Shown piece by piece: positions 8,844 through 17,060 of a DNA stretch of 64,000 bases. A program made the position numbers and the translations under genes. The stretch's first letter is position 1. Each line of letters starts with the position of its first letter. The DNA is from Streptomyces fungicidicus (GTDB taxonomy: Bacteria > Actinomycetota > Actinomycetes > Streptomycetales > Streptomycetaceae): NCBI RefSeq assembly GCF_003665435.1, contig NZ_CP023407.1, forward strand, positions 5,939,501 to 6,003,500, given 5' to 3'. A model generated the notes under the pieces. That model did not search any database, was not told the DNA's origin, and saw only the letters and a program-made list of their open reading frames with translations.

Positions 8844-8880
8844 AAACGACGCAGAACAACATGCGTCGTTTGTGCGTCGT
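8844..8880. promoter_or_regulatory. LitR operator in the litS-litR divergent promoter
   Basis: A perfect 10-bp inverted repeat AAACGACGCA (8844-8853) / TGCGTCGTTT (8862-8871) is followed by another half-site TGCGTCGT (8873-8880), exactly 11 bp after the second arm. An 11-bp direct-repeat spacing is the operator pattern of B12-dependent CarH/LitR repressors. The site lies 12 bases upstream of the litR start and between the two divergent genes, so it can control both. Confidence 0.75.
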
Positions 8881-8891
8881 AGACTGGCGTC

Positions 8892-9917
8892 ATGGCAGCA
8901 CTCACGGAGAACGGCGGACACGGGGACGGCGAGGGAGCCCCGCCGGGCGGCGGGCTGACCACCGGCGAGGTGGCCAGGCGTCTGGGGGTGGCTCCCACCA
9001 CGGTCCGCACCTGGGACCGCCGCTACGGACTCGGCCCCGACAGCCGCGCCGACGGCCGGCACCGCCGCTGGACCGCGGGGGACGTCGCGCGGCTGGAGCG
9101 GATGTGCGCGCTGACGGCGACCGGGCTGCCCCCGGCCGAGGCCGCGCGCCTGGCACGCGCTGAGGAATCGCCGGCCGCGCCCCCGGCCCACGAGGCGGCC
9201 GTCGCGTCGGGGCCCGCTCCGGCCAGAGGCCCGCGGCCCGCTCCGGCCCGCAGCCGGGCGGGCAGCGGGCTGCGCCTCGGTGACGTGCGCCAGGAGTGCA
9301 GGGGCATCGCCCGTGCGGCGCTGCGGCTGGACGCCGCCGCGCTGGACCGGCTCCTGCTCGCCGCGATCACCGAGCACGGACTGGTCGCGGCCTGGACCGA
9401 GGTGATCATGCCCACGCTGCAGGCCGTCGGCCGCAAGTGGGAGACGTCGGGCGAGAAGTACGTCGAGGTCGAGCACTTCCTGTCCTGGCACGTCTCCGGC
9501 GCGCTGCGGCGCACCGTGCCCGACACGGTCGCCGACCGTCCCGGCGCCACCACGGTGCTGGCCTGTGTACCGGGGGAGAACCACACGCTCGCCCTGGAGG
9601 TGCTGTCCGCCGCCCTGACGGAGCGGGGTGTGCCGGTGCGGATGTTCGGCGGCTCCCTGCCCGTCGAGTCCCTCGTCGCGGCGGTACGCCGGACCGGGCC
9701 GGCCGCCGTGGGACTGTGGGCGCAGTCCCGCACCACCGCCAGCCGCCCGCTCGCCCAGCACGTGGCCGGCATGGAGTGGGGCGTGCGCGGCGCCCGCCGC
9801 AAGCCGGTGGTGCTGACCCTCGGACCGGGCTGGGCGGGGCGGGCGGTGGCCGGACTGGCGCGCCCCGCGGGGCTCGCCGAGGCGGTCGCCGTCCTGGAGT
9901 CGGTGGCCGCCGGGTGA
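8892..9917 (+). CDS. litR: LitR, MerR-type B12-dependent light-responsive regulator
   Basis: 341 residues. The N-terminal MerR winged HTH spans residues 21-75 (LTTGEVARRLGVAPTTVRTW). A Pro/Ala linker leads to a four-helix domain and a cobalamin-binding Rossmann domain (about 125-340). W183 and the pair E194-H195 form the light-sensing W...EH signature of adenosylcobalamin photoreceptors, but with ten instead of nine intervening residues. The expected lower-ligand histidine is H231 in GENHTLAL. Family members repress in the dark and release DNA when light breaks the Co-C bond. It should repress itself and litS through the 8844-8880 operator. Forms an operon with litQ. Confidence 0.9.
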   Translation: MAALTENGGHGDGEGAPPGGGLTTGEVARRLGVAPTTVRTWDRRYGLGPDSRADGRHRRWTAGDVARLERMCALTATGLPPAEAARLARAEESPAAPPAHEAAVASGPAPARGPRPAPARSRAGSGLRLGDVRQECRGIARAALRLDAAALDRLLLAAITEHGLVAAWTEVIMPTLQAVGRKWETSGEKYVEVEHFLSWHVSGALRRTVPDTVADRPGATTVLACVPGENHTLALEVLSAALTERGVPVRMFGGSLPVESLVAAVRRTGPAAVGLWAQSRTTASRPLAQHVAGMEWGVRGARRKPVVLTLGPGWAGRAVAGLARPAGLAEAVAVLESVAAG

Positions 9918-10125
9918 GGCGCCGACGTCCGGGGCGCCAGGTCGTGGCGCCTGGCATCGGCCCGGGGAACGTGGTCCGCTGGACCGGCGACCGGCCGGCG
10001 GTGCCGGCCGCCCGCGCCGGGACACGGGCCTGCCCCGGCGTGATCCGGGTACCGGCCGGGTGAGCGGGCCCGGCGACGAGCCCCGCCGGCTCCCCGCACG
10101 GACCCGGCGCCGAGCGAGGAGAGCC

Positions 10126-11376
10126 ATGACCGACGAACACCGCGGGTCACCGGACGCCGTCGTCGTAGGGGCGGGGCTGGCCGGCCTGGCCTGCGCACTG
10201 GACCTGTGCCGTGCCGGACTGCGGGTGGCCCTGCTGGAGGCGTCCGACGGGGTCGGGGGCCGGATGCGCACGGACCGGCGGGACGGCTTCCTCCTGGACC
10301 GCGGCTTCCAGGTGTTCAACACCTCCTATCCGCAGGTGAAACGGCGCCTGGACCTGAAGAGCCTGCGGCTGCGGCCGTTCACTCCGGGCGTCGTCGCCCA
10401 CACCCAGGACGGCCCGGTGCGCCTCGTCGATCCCACCCGGAGTCCAGGCGCGGCGCGCGAACTGCTGCCCGGGAGGGTCCTGTCCGCCCGCGACCTGGCC
10501 GCGCTCGCGGCGCTCACCGCCCGCGACGCGGTGCTGCCGGTGGACGTCCTGAGGCGCCGCGCGGACCGCTCGACCTCCTCGGCCCTGTCCCGCGCGTTCC
10601 TGTCGGACGAGGTGATCGCACAGGTACTGCGGCCGTTCCTGTCCGGAGTGTTCCTGGAGGACCGACTGGAGACCTCCGCGCGCTTCTTCCACCTCGTCTG
10701 GCGGAGCATGGTCCGCGGAACCCTGTGCCTGCCCGCCGACGGCATCGGAGCGGTGCCGGCCCAACTCGCCGGAGGACTGCCCGACGGCGTCCTGCGCCTC
10801 GGGACGCCCGTCGCCGGGGTCACCGGCTCGGGCGTGGTCCTGGAGGACGGCGCCGAGGTGCCGGCGTCCACCGTCGTGGTCGCGACGGACGCGGCGACCG
10901 CGGCCCGCCTGCTGCCGGGCCTCTCCGTGCCGGACGGACGCACGGTCACCACCTACTACCACGCGACCGACAGGACGCCGCCGGCCGAACCGACCCTCAT
11001 GGTGGACAGCACCGGAGCGGTCCTGAACACCTGTGTGCTCAGCGAGGTCGCCCCCACGTACGCGCCGCCCGGCACCGCGCTGGTCTCCACCTCCGTCCTG
11101 GGAACGGACCTGCCGGGTACGGCGGACCGGGTGCGTCGCCGGCTGGCCGACCTGTACGGCACCGACACGAGCGGCTGGAGCCGGATCGCCGTCCGCACCG
11201 TCGAGGGCGCGCTGCCCGCGATGCTCCCGCCCTGGCCGCTGAGCCGTACGACCCGCCGCGGCCCCGGCAGGTACGTGTGCGGGGACCACCGGGCGACCGG
11301 ATCGGTGCAGGGCGCCCTGGCCTCGGGCACGCGTGCCGCCCGGGAGGCGCTCACCGACCTCGGACGGCCGCGGTGA
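10126..11376 (+). CDS. litQ: LitQ, FAD-dependent amine-oxidase-like oxidoreductase
   Basis: 416 residues with an N-terminal FAD-binding Rossmann motif (VVVGAGLAGLACALDL, then the GG doublet region SDGVGGRMRT) and the C-terminal FAD contact GDHRATGSVQGAL. The fold is that of the phytoene desaturase/amine oxidase superfamily. The ATG at 10126 has AGGAGAG close upstream; it lies 208 bases after litR, a gap that includes a small hairpin (9933-9951). LitQ in S. coelicolor is co-transcribed with litR and described as a possible oxidoreductase; its substrate is not established. A carotenoid or cobalamin-linked substrate is only a guess. Confidence 0.85.
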   Translation: MTDEHRGSPDAVVVGAGLAGLACALDLCRAGLRVALLEASDGVGGRMRTDRRDGFLLDRGFQVFNTSYPQVKRRLDLKSLRLRPFTPGVVAHTQDGPVRLVDPTRSPGAARELLPGRVLSARDLAALAALTARDAVLPVDVLRRRADRSTSSALSRAFLSDEVIAQVLRPFLSGVFLEDRLETSARFFHLVWRSMVRGTLCLPADGIGAVPAQLAGGLPDGVLRLGTPVAGVTGSGVVLEDGAEVPASTVVVATDAATAARLLPGLSVPDGRTVTTYYHATDRTPPAEPTLMVDSTGAVLNTCVLSEVAPTYAPPGTALVSTSVLGTDLPGTADRVRRRLADLYGTDTSGWSRIAVRTVEGALPAMLPPWPLSRTTRRGPGRYVCGDHRATGSVQGALASGTRAAREALTDLGRPR

Positions 11377-11475
11377 CGCCCAGGACCCGCCGTGACCGGC
11401 CGCATCCACGCGGGCCCGGCGGCCGGAAGAACTGAGCGACCCGATGTGACGTCCCGCCCCGATCCGGAGTGAAGT

Positions 11476-12708
11476 GTGGAAGTGAGCGCAGCCGGCGCCC
11501 GGCGCCCGGCCGAGACGTCGGACGTGGTCATCCTCGGCGGGGGCGCGGCCGGCCTCAGCCTCGCGCACCGGCTGACCGGGACGGGCGCGGCCACCGTGAC
11601 CGTCGTCGAGCCGCCGGACGGCCCGCTGCGCCCGGCGGAGCGGACCTGGTGCTACTGGGACCGGGACGGCGGAGACCTCGACGGCGCCGTCAGCGCGTCC
11701 TGGTCCGTGCTGCGCGTGCACGGCGCCGACGGCCGGGCGGTCACCGTCGACCCCGCCCCGTTCACCTACCGCATGGTGCGCTCCACCTCGTTCGAACGGC
11801 AGGTCCACTCGCTGCTGGCCGGTTCACCGCACGGACGGCTGCTGCGCGCGACGGCGGACACGGTGCACGACGTGCCCGGAGGCGCGCTGGTCCGGTGCAC
11901 GCTCCCCACCGGCCGGGCCCTCACCCTGCGCGCCCGGCGCGTCTTCGACTCCCGGCCCCCGCGCGAACTGCCGCCGGCCCGCACGCAGATGCTCCAGCAC
12001 TTCCGCGGCTGGTTCGTGCGCACCGACGCCGAACGGTTCGATCCCGCGGTCGCCGACCTGATGGACTTCCGGGTGCCGCAGCCCGCGCACGGACTCGCCT
12101 TCGGCTACGTGCTGCCGCTGGCCCCGGACCGGGCGCTGGTGGAGTACACCGAGTTCTCCCGCGCCCCGCTGACCACCGACGCCTACGAGGCGGCGCTCGG
12201 CCACTACTGCCGCGGCGTCCTCGGGCTCGGCGCGTTCACCGTGGAGCGCACGGAGCAGGGCGTCATCCCCATGACCGACGCCCGCTTCCCCCGCCGGTCC
12301 GGGAAGGCCGTCTACCGGATCGGCACCGCCGGCGGCGCGACCCGACCGGCCACCGGCTACACCTTCGCGGCGGTCCAACGGCAGAGCAGGGCCATCGCCG
12401 CCGCCCTGCGCGACGGACGGGGGACGGTCCCCGCGCCCCACGGGCGGCGCGCGCTGGCCATGGACGCGGTACTGCTGCGCGCGCTGGACACCGGGCGGAT
12501 CGACGGACCGGACTTCTTCACCGGCCTGTTCCGCCGGGTCCCGCCCGAGCGCCTGCTGCGCTTCCTGGACGGCGCCACCTCACCGGGGGAGGAATGGGGC
12601 ATCGGGCTGCGCACGCCCGTCCGGCCGATGCTCCGCACCGCGGTGGAACTGCCGTTCCTGCCACGCCGCTCCCGGCCCATCGCACGAAACGGAGAGAGCC
12701 ACCGATGA
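11476..12708 (+). CDS. crtY: lycopene beta-cyclase CrtY
   Basis: 410 residues. The N-terminal dinucleotide-binding motif VVILGGGAAGLSLAHRL and the RTWCYW segment are typical of CrtY-type lycopene cyclases, which close both ends of lycopene to give beta-carotene. RVFDSRPP and the late EEWGIGLRTPVRPM motif also fit. GTG at 11476 is preceded by GGAG six bases away. First gene of crtYTU; its promoter should lie in the 99 bases after litQ and be LitS-dependent, as for PcrtY in S. coelicolor. The stop overlaps crtT by ATGA. Confidence 0.9.
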   Translation: MEVSAAGARRPAETSDVVILGGGAAGLSLAHRLTGTGAATVTVVEPPDGPLRPAERTWCYWDRDGGDLDGAVSASWSVLRVHGADGRAVTVDPAPFTYRMVRSTSFERQVHSLLAGSPHGRLLRATADTVHDVPGGALVRCTLPTGRALTLRARRVFDSRPPRELPPARTQMLQHFRGWFVRTDAERFDPAVADLMDFRVPQPAHGLAFGYVLPLAPDRALVEYTEFSRAPLTTDAYEAALGHYCRGVLGLGAFTVERTEQGVIPMTDARFPRRSGKAVYRIGTAGGATRPATGYTFAAVQRQSRAIAAALRDGRGTVPAPHGRRALAMDAVLLRALDTGRIDGPDFFTGLFRRVPPERLLRFLDGATSPGEEWGIGLRTPVRPMLRTAVELPFLPRRSRPIARNGESHR

Positions 12709-13436
12709 GTCTGCTGCGCGACCACGACCTGGCGCGCGCCTTCGACCACGCCTCGCACACCTACGACAGCCTCACCTCCCTCAACCCGGGACACCGAGGG
12801 GGCCTGCTGCGTTCCGCCCGCCGCCTCCGGCTCCCCGGCGACGGCGCCGGACTGCACGTCCTCGACCTCGGCTGCGGCACCGGCGCCTCGACCGCGGCCC
12901 TGCTCAGGGCCGCCCCCCAGGCCCGGATCACGGCGGTGGACGCGTCGGCGGGCATGCTGCGCCGCGCACTCGCCAAGCCGTGGCCCGCACGCGTGAGCTT
13001 CCTGCACCTGACCGCAGAGGAGATCACCGCCGCCGGCGAGGAGCCCTTCGACGCGGTCTTCGCCGCCTACCTGTTCCGGAACGTCACCGACCCGGACACG
13101 CTCCTCAAGAGCGTCCGGGCCCTGCTGCGGCCGGGCGGACGTCTCGCCGCCCACGAGTACAGCCTCAGCGGCTCGCGGGCGCACCGGGCCCTGTGGACGG
13201 CCGTGTGCCGCGGGTTCGTCGTCCCGGCGGGCACGCTCACCGGCGACCGCGCCCTGTACCGCCACCTCTGGCACAGCGTCCGCGACTTCGACACCGCGCC
13301 CGCCTTCGCCGGCCGGCTCGCCCAGGCCGGTTTCACCGGGGTGCGGGTCGCCCCCGTCGCCGGATGGCAGACGGGCATCGTGCACACCTTCCTCGCCCGC
13401 AACGGCTCGCCCACGCCGAAGGAGCAGAACCGGTGA
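12705..13436 (+). CDS. crtT: CrtT, SAM-dependent methyltransferase of the carotenoid cluster
   Basis: 243 residues, class I methyltransferase fold: motif I VLDLGCGTGAS, post-motif DASAGML, and the UbiE/COQ5-like FDAVFAAYLFRNVTDPDTLL with LRPGGRLAAHE. It starts in the ATGA overlap with crtY and ends in the GTGA overlap with crtU, so the three are translationally coupled. Its exact substrate in isorenieratene synthesis is not settled in the literature I know; the fold and location are clear, the reaction is inferred. Confidence 0.85.
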   Translation: MSLLRDHDLARAFDHASHTYDSLTSLNPGHRGGLLRSARRLRLPGDGAGLHVLDLGCGTGASTAALLRAAPQARITAVDASAGMLRRALAKPWPARVSFLHLTAEEITAAGEEPFDAVFAAYLFRNVTDPDTLLKSVRALLRPGGRLAAHEYSLSGSRAHRALWTAVCRGFVVPAGTLTGDRALYRHLWHSVRDFDTAPAFAGRLAQAGFTGVRVAPVAGWQTGIVHTFLARNGSPTPKEQNR

Positions 13437-15019
13437 CCGACCGCCGTACAGGCGCCGCCCGGCGGGGCCGCGACCGCAGGGCCGAGATCCTGACGCCCCC
13501 GCCCGGCAGGAACCGCTTCCCGCTCGGGGACGCACCGTCCGTCGGCGTGATCGGCGGCGGCATCGCCGGTCTCGCCGCGGCCACCCTGCTGGCCGAACGC
13601 GGCACCCGCGTCACCCTCTACGAGCGGGAGGACTCCCTCGGCGGCCGGCTCGCCGGCCGTCCCACCACGCTCGCGGACGGCTCGCCGGTGACCATGACCC
13701 GCGGGTTCCACGCCTTCTTCCGCCAGTACTACAACCTTCGCGGTCTGCTTCGCCGCACCGACCCCGCGCTCGCCCGGCTCACCCCGCTGCCCGACTACCC
13801 CCTGCGGCACAGCGGCGGCCTGACCGACAGCTTCGCCCGCGTCCCCAGGACCCCGCCGTTCAGCGCGCTCGGATTCGTCGCCATGAGCCCCACCTTCGGC
13901 TGGCGCGACCTCGCGGCCATGGACGCCCGGGCGGCGCTTCCGCTCCTCGACGTGCGCGTGCCCGAGGTGTACGAGCGCTTCGACGACGTCACCGCCACCG
14001 ATTTCCTGGAACGCGTGCGCTTCCCGGAAGCCGCGCACCACCTGGCGTTCGAGGTGTTCTCGCGCAGCTTCTTCGCCGACCCGCGGGAACTGTCCGCCGC
14101 CGAACTGCTGCTGATGTTCCACATCTACTTCCTCGGATCGGCCGAGGGCCTGCTCTTCGACGTGCCGTCCGAGCCCTTCCCCCAGGCCCTCTGGGAACCG
14201 CTCGGCGACTACCTCGGGCGTCTCGGGGCCGACGTCCGCACCGGGACCCCCGTGCACGACGTCGTACCCCGCGACGGCGGGGGAGCGGAGGTGCGCACCG
14301 GCACCGGCGCCGACCGCCACCAGGCCGTGGTGCTCGCCCTGGACCCCGGGGGACTGCGCCGGATCGTCGAGGCGTCACCCGGTCTTGGCACGCCCGCCTG
14401 GCGCGACGACGTCGCGGCCCTGCGCACCGCCCCGCCGTTCCTGGTCTCCCGGCTCTGGCTGGACCGTCCGGTCCGCCCCGACCGCCCCGGCTTCCTCGGG
14501 ACCAGCGGCTACGGCGGACTGGACAACATCAGCGTCCTGGAGCGGTACGAGGGCGAGGCCGCCCGCTGGGCCGCCCGCAACGGCGGCTCGGTGGTGGAAC
14601 TGCACGCCTACGCCGTGGATCCCGCGGCGGAACCGAAGGACGTGCAGGACATGCTCGCCGACCGGCTGCGCCAGGTGTACCCGGAGACCGGCGGGGCGCG
14701 GGTGGTCGACGCCCGGCACGAGTGGCGCTCGGACTGCCCGCTCTTCCCGGTCGGTTCGCACCGCCGGCGCCCCACCGTGCGCGGTCCTCACCCGTGGCTG
14801 ACCCTGGCCGGTGACGCGATCCGCTGCGATCTGCCGGTCGCCCTCATGGAACGGGCCGCCACCACCGGTTTCCTCGCGGCCAACGCCCTCCTCGGCGGCT
14901 GGGGCGTACGGGGACAGGTGCTGTGGACGGTCCCCCGGGCCGGCCGTTCACCCGTGCTGCGGGCGCTCGGCGGTCTCGCGGAACGCCGCCCGGCCCCCCG
15001 GACCACGGTCCGCCGGTGA
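13433..15019 (+). CDS. crtU: CrtU, beta-carotene desaturase/methyltransferase (isorenieratene synthase)
   Basis: 528 residues. FAD motif VGVIGGGIAGLAAATLL near residue 40, substrate-domain features MTRGFHAFFRQYYNL, and the C-terminal FAD contact LTLAGDAIRCDLPVALMERA. This matches the CrtU family that aromatises the beta-ionone rings of beta-carotene with a methyl shift, giving the aryl carotenoid isorenieratene. Last gene of crtYTU; starts by GTGA overlap with crtT and ends at a bidirectional terminator shared with the converging crtEIBV operon. Confidence 0.88.
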   Translation: MTDRRTGAARRGRDRRAEILTPPPGRNRFPLGDAPSVGVIGGGIAGLAAATLLAERGTRVTLYEREDSLGGRLAGRPTTLADGSPVTMTRGFHAFFRQYYNLRGLLRRTDPALARLTPLPDYPLRHSGGLTDSFARVPRTPPFSALGFVAMSPTFGWRDLAAMDARAALPLLDVRVPEVYERFDDVTATDFLERVRFPEAAHHLAFEVFSRSFFADPRELSAAELLLMFHIYFLGSAEGLLFDVPSEPFPQALWEPLGDYLGRLGADVRTGTPVHDVVPRDGGGAEVRTGTGADRHQAVVLALDPGGLRRIVEASPGLGTPAWRDDVAALRTAPPFLVSRLWLDRPVRPDRPGFLGTSGYGGLDNISVLERYEGEAARWAARNGGSVVELHAYAVDPAAEPKDVQDMLADRLRQVYPETGGARVVDARHEWRSDCPLFPVGSHRRRPTVRGPHPWLTLAGDAIRCDLPVALMERAATTGFLAANALLGGWGVRGQVLWTVPRAGRSPVLRALGGLAERRPAPRTTVRR

Positions 15020-15024
15020 CCGCG

Positions 15025-15056
15025 GCGTGCCGGGGGCCCGAAGGCCCCCGGCACGC
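15025..15056. terminator. bidirectional terminator between crtU and crtV
   Basis: Perfect 14-bp stem GCGTGCCGGGGGCC / GGCCCCCGGCACGC with a CGAA tetraloop, filling nearly the whole 38-base gap between the convergent operons. One arm ends a single base before the crtV stop codon. Confidence 0.85.
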
Positions 15057-15057
15057 G

Positions 15058-16068
15058 TCACCCGGGAAACCGTCCGGTGCTGCGCAGCGCCCAGCGGCGT
15101 TCCGCGTACGCCAGGTCGTCGCGCCACAGACGTCCGGCCGTACGCCGCATCAGGGGACGCAGTACGGGCGCGGCGGCCCTGGCCAGCGCGAAGCCGCGCC
15201 GGTCCGAGGCGGCGACGACCGCCTCGACCACGGCCGTCCGGGGCCGTTCGTCGCCTGCGCCGGTCAGCGGCGTCGCGTGGGTCTCCACCACGGAGGTGGC
15301 TCCCTCGCCGTCGGTGATGCGCATGAGGACCGTGCGCGGCCCGGGCGCCGTGAACTCGGCCCGCACCGGCACCACCAGACGCCCCGCCACCCGGAAGGAC
15401 ACGTCCACGACGAAGGCGTCGTCCTCGTCCCCGAGGGGTTCCCGGACCACCGACAGGTCGACGAACGAATAGGGGTGGAACCACGAGCCGTGCCACGGAT
15501 CGAGCCGGTTGGCCACGACGTCCTGGGGTTCGCACCGGCCCACCGCCGTGAACACGGCGTCCACCCCGCTGTCCGGCGCGGGCCGCTCGGGTACGACGGG
15601 ACGCTCGGTCGGCTCCTCACTGCCCACCTCGTCCAGCCGCACCCAGACCAGCACGCCGTCGTCGTGCACCGGGAACGGCTGCCACCCGGCGAACGGCGCA
15701 CCGTCCAGGGCCAGTCCGTGCCAGTGGCACACCAGCGTGCCGCACACCACCCGGCTGTCCCGCAGCGGAGCACCCAGATGCGGGCACATGCCCGCACCCG
15801 CGTGCAGCCCGCCGTCCGCGGAGCGCCACAGCACGACCTCCACGCCCCCGACCGTCCTGCCGTACGGACGGTCCGGGGCGCGCATGGTGCGGGAGGCACC
15901 CGCCACGAACCAGTTGCCGGAAGGGCGGGCGGACGCGCGCTTCAGCGCGTCGGCGATGAGCGCCGGACGCGCCCGGCGCCAGGTCGGCGTCTGCGTGGCC
16001 CAGTCCGGGCCGCGGCTCCGGCGCCGCAACGGCGGCGTCCAGCGTGCCCTGTTCCCTCGTCCGCTCAC
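15058..16068 (-). CDS. crtV: Rieske [2Fe-2S] protein in the crtV position
   Basis: 336 residues. A Rieske domain holds the cluster ligands CPH...CHWH (CPHLGAPL at about residue 93 and CHWHGLAL about 20 residues later), followed by a C-terminal domain of the DUF5914 type (DPWHGSWFHPYSFVDL). GTG at 16068 overlaps the crtB stop. It occupies the place of crtV in crtEIBV of S. coelicolor and S. griseus. CrtV has been described as methylesterase-like, but what I see is an oxygenase-type Rieske centre, so a redox step on the carotenoid is the more natural reading. The symbol is by position. Confidence 0.75.
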   Translation of the reverse strand: MSGRGNRARWTPPLRRRSRGPDWATQTPTWRRARPALIADALKRASARPSGNWFVAGASRTMRAPDRPYGRTVGGVEVVLWRSADGGLHAGAGMCPHLGAPLRDSRVVCGTLVCHWHGLALDGAPFAGWQPFPVHDDGVLVWVRLDEVGSEEPTERPVVPERPAPDSGVDAVFTAVGRCEPQDVVANRLDPWHGSWFHPYSFVDLSVVREPLGDEDDAFVVDVSFRVAGRLVVPVRAEFTAPGPRTVLMRITDGEGATSVVETHATPLTGAGDERPRTAVVEAVVAASDRRGFALARAAAPVLRPLMRRTAGRLWRDDLAYAERRWALRSTGRFPG

Positions 16069-17060
16069 CGCACCGGTTCCTTCCACCGAGTCACCCCGCC
16101 GTCCGCCGCGGCCGTCCGCCGTGGGCCGCGGGCCGCCCACCGCGCGCGGGCCACCCCCAGCACACCGCCCGCGGCCGTGGCCGCGCGCCGCCGCCGGGAC
16201 ACCACCGCACGGCGGTGCAGCACGGTGTAGTCCTCCGCCGCGATCGCGTCGAGGATGCCGCCGTACAGGACGAACGCGGTGCGGATGCACGGGCGCACCC
16301 GCGGATCGAGCATGGCGATGCCCGGTTCCGCCGCCCGGTACATGCCCCGCGTCATGGCTTCCGCCGCGACGAAGGCCGCGCGGATCCGAGGGTCGGAGCG
16401 CCCGGTGCGCCGGCTCCACTCCAGCAGCGGCCGGTCCACTCCGTGCTCGGCGAGCAGGTCCCCGGGCAGATAGACGCGGCCGCGGTCCAGGTCCTCGCCC
16501 ACGTCCCGCAGGAAGTTGGTGAGCTGGAACGCCACCCCGAGGGCCGCCGCGTAGGGCGCCGCCTCCTCGCGGGGCACGACCGTGCCCAGCACCGGCAGCA
16601 TCTGCAGGCCGATCACCGCGGCCGAACCGTGCACATAGCCCTGCAGGTCGGCGTAGGTCGGATAGTCCGTGACCGTCAGGTCGGCACGCATCGAGGACAG
16701 GAAGTCGGCGAAGAGCGCGTGCTCGATGCCGTAGCGGGCGGCGGTGTCGGCGACGGCCCGGACCACGGGCTCGTCCCCGCCGCCGGCCGGCAGCCCGTTC
16801 GCCAGGTCGGACTCCAGACGGCTCAGCAGCCGGTCGCGTTCCCCGGGTGTCCGGTGCGGGTCGAGGTCGTCCACGATGTCGTCCGCCCAGCGGGCGAAGC
16901 CGTACAGGGCGTGCACCGCCGAGCGGTGTTCCAGCGGCAGCAGACGGGTGGCGAGGAAGTAGGTCTTGCCGTGGCGGGCGTTGAGCCGCCGGCACTGGGC
17001 GTAGTCGGCGCGCAGCACGGGATCGGTGATCCCGGCCGCGTCCAGTTCACGACGGGTCAT
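16065..17060 (-). CDS. crtB: phytoene synthase CrtB
   Basis: 331 residues, squalene/phytoene synthase fold. The first Asp-rich motif is DDIVDD (residues about 51-56, ARWADDIVDDLD) and the second is the LRDVGEDLDRGRVYLP signature at about 165-180. Also visible: YGFARWADD and GSAAVIGLQ. It condenses two geranylgeranyl diphosphates to phytoene. ATG at 17060 overlaps the crtI 3' end by 14 bases and the stop overlaps crtV by GTGA. Confidence 0.93.
   Translation of the reverse strand: MTRRELDAAGITDPVLRADYAQCRRLNARHGKTYFLATRLLPLEHRSAVHALYGFARWADDIVDDLDPHRTPGERDRLLSRLESDLANGLPAGGGDEPVVRAVADTAARYGIEHALFADFLSSMRADLTVTDYPTYADLQGYVHGSAAVIGLQMLPVLGTVVPREEAAPYAAALGVAFQLTNFLRDVGEDLDRGRVYLPGDLLAEHGVDRPLLEWSRRTGRSDPRIRAAFVAAEAMTRGMYRAAEPGIAMLDPRVRPCIRTAFVLYGGILDAIAAEDYTVLHRRAVVSRRRRAATAAGGVLGVARARWAARGPRRTAAADGGVTRWKEPVR

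Noticed and set aside
9933..9951. Hairpin in the litR-litQ gap as a terminator
   Set aside because: Only a 7-bp stem; litR and litQ are known as one operon in S. coelicolor, so it probably does not terminate.
10060..10125. N-terminal extension of LitQ from GTG at 10060
   Set aside because: The added residues are Arg/Pro-rich with no SD, while the ATG at 10126 has AGGAGAG directly upstream.
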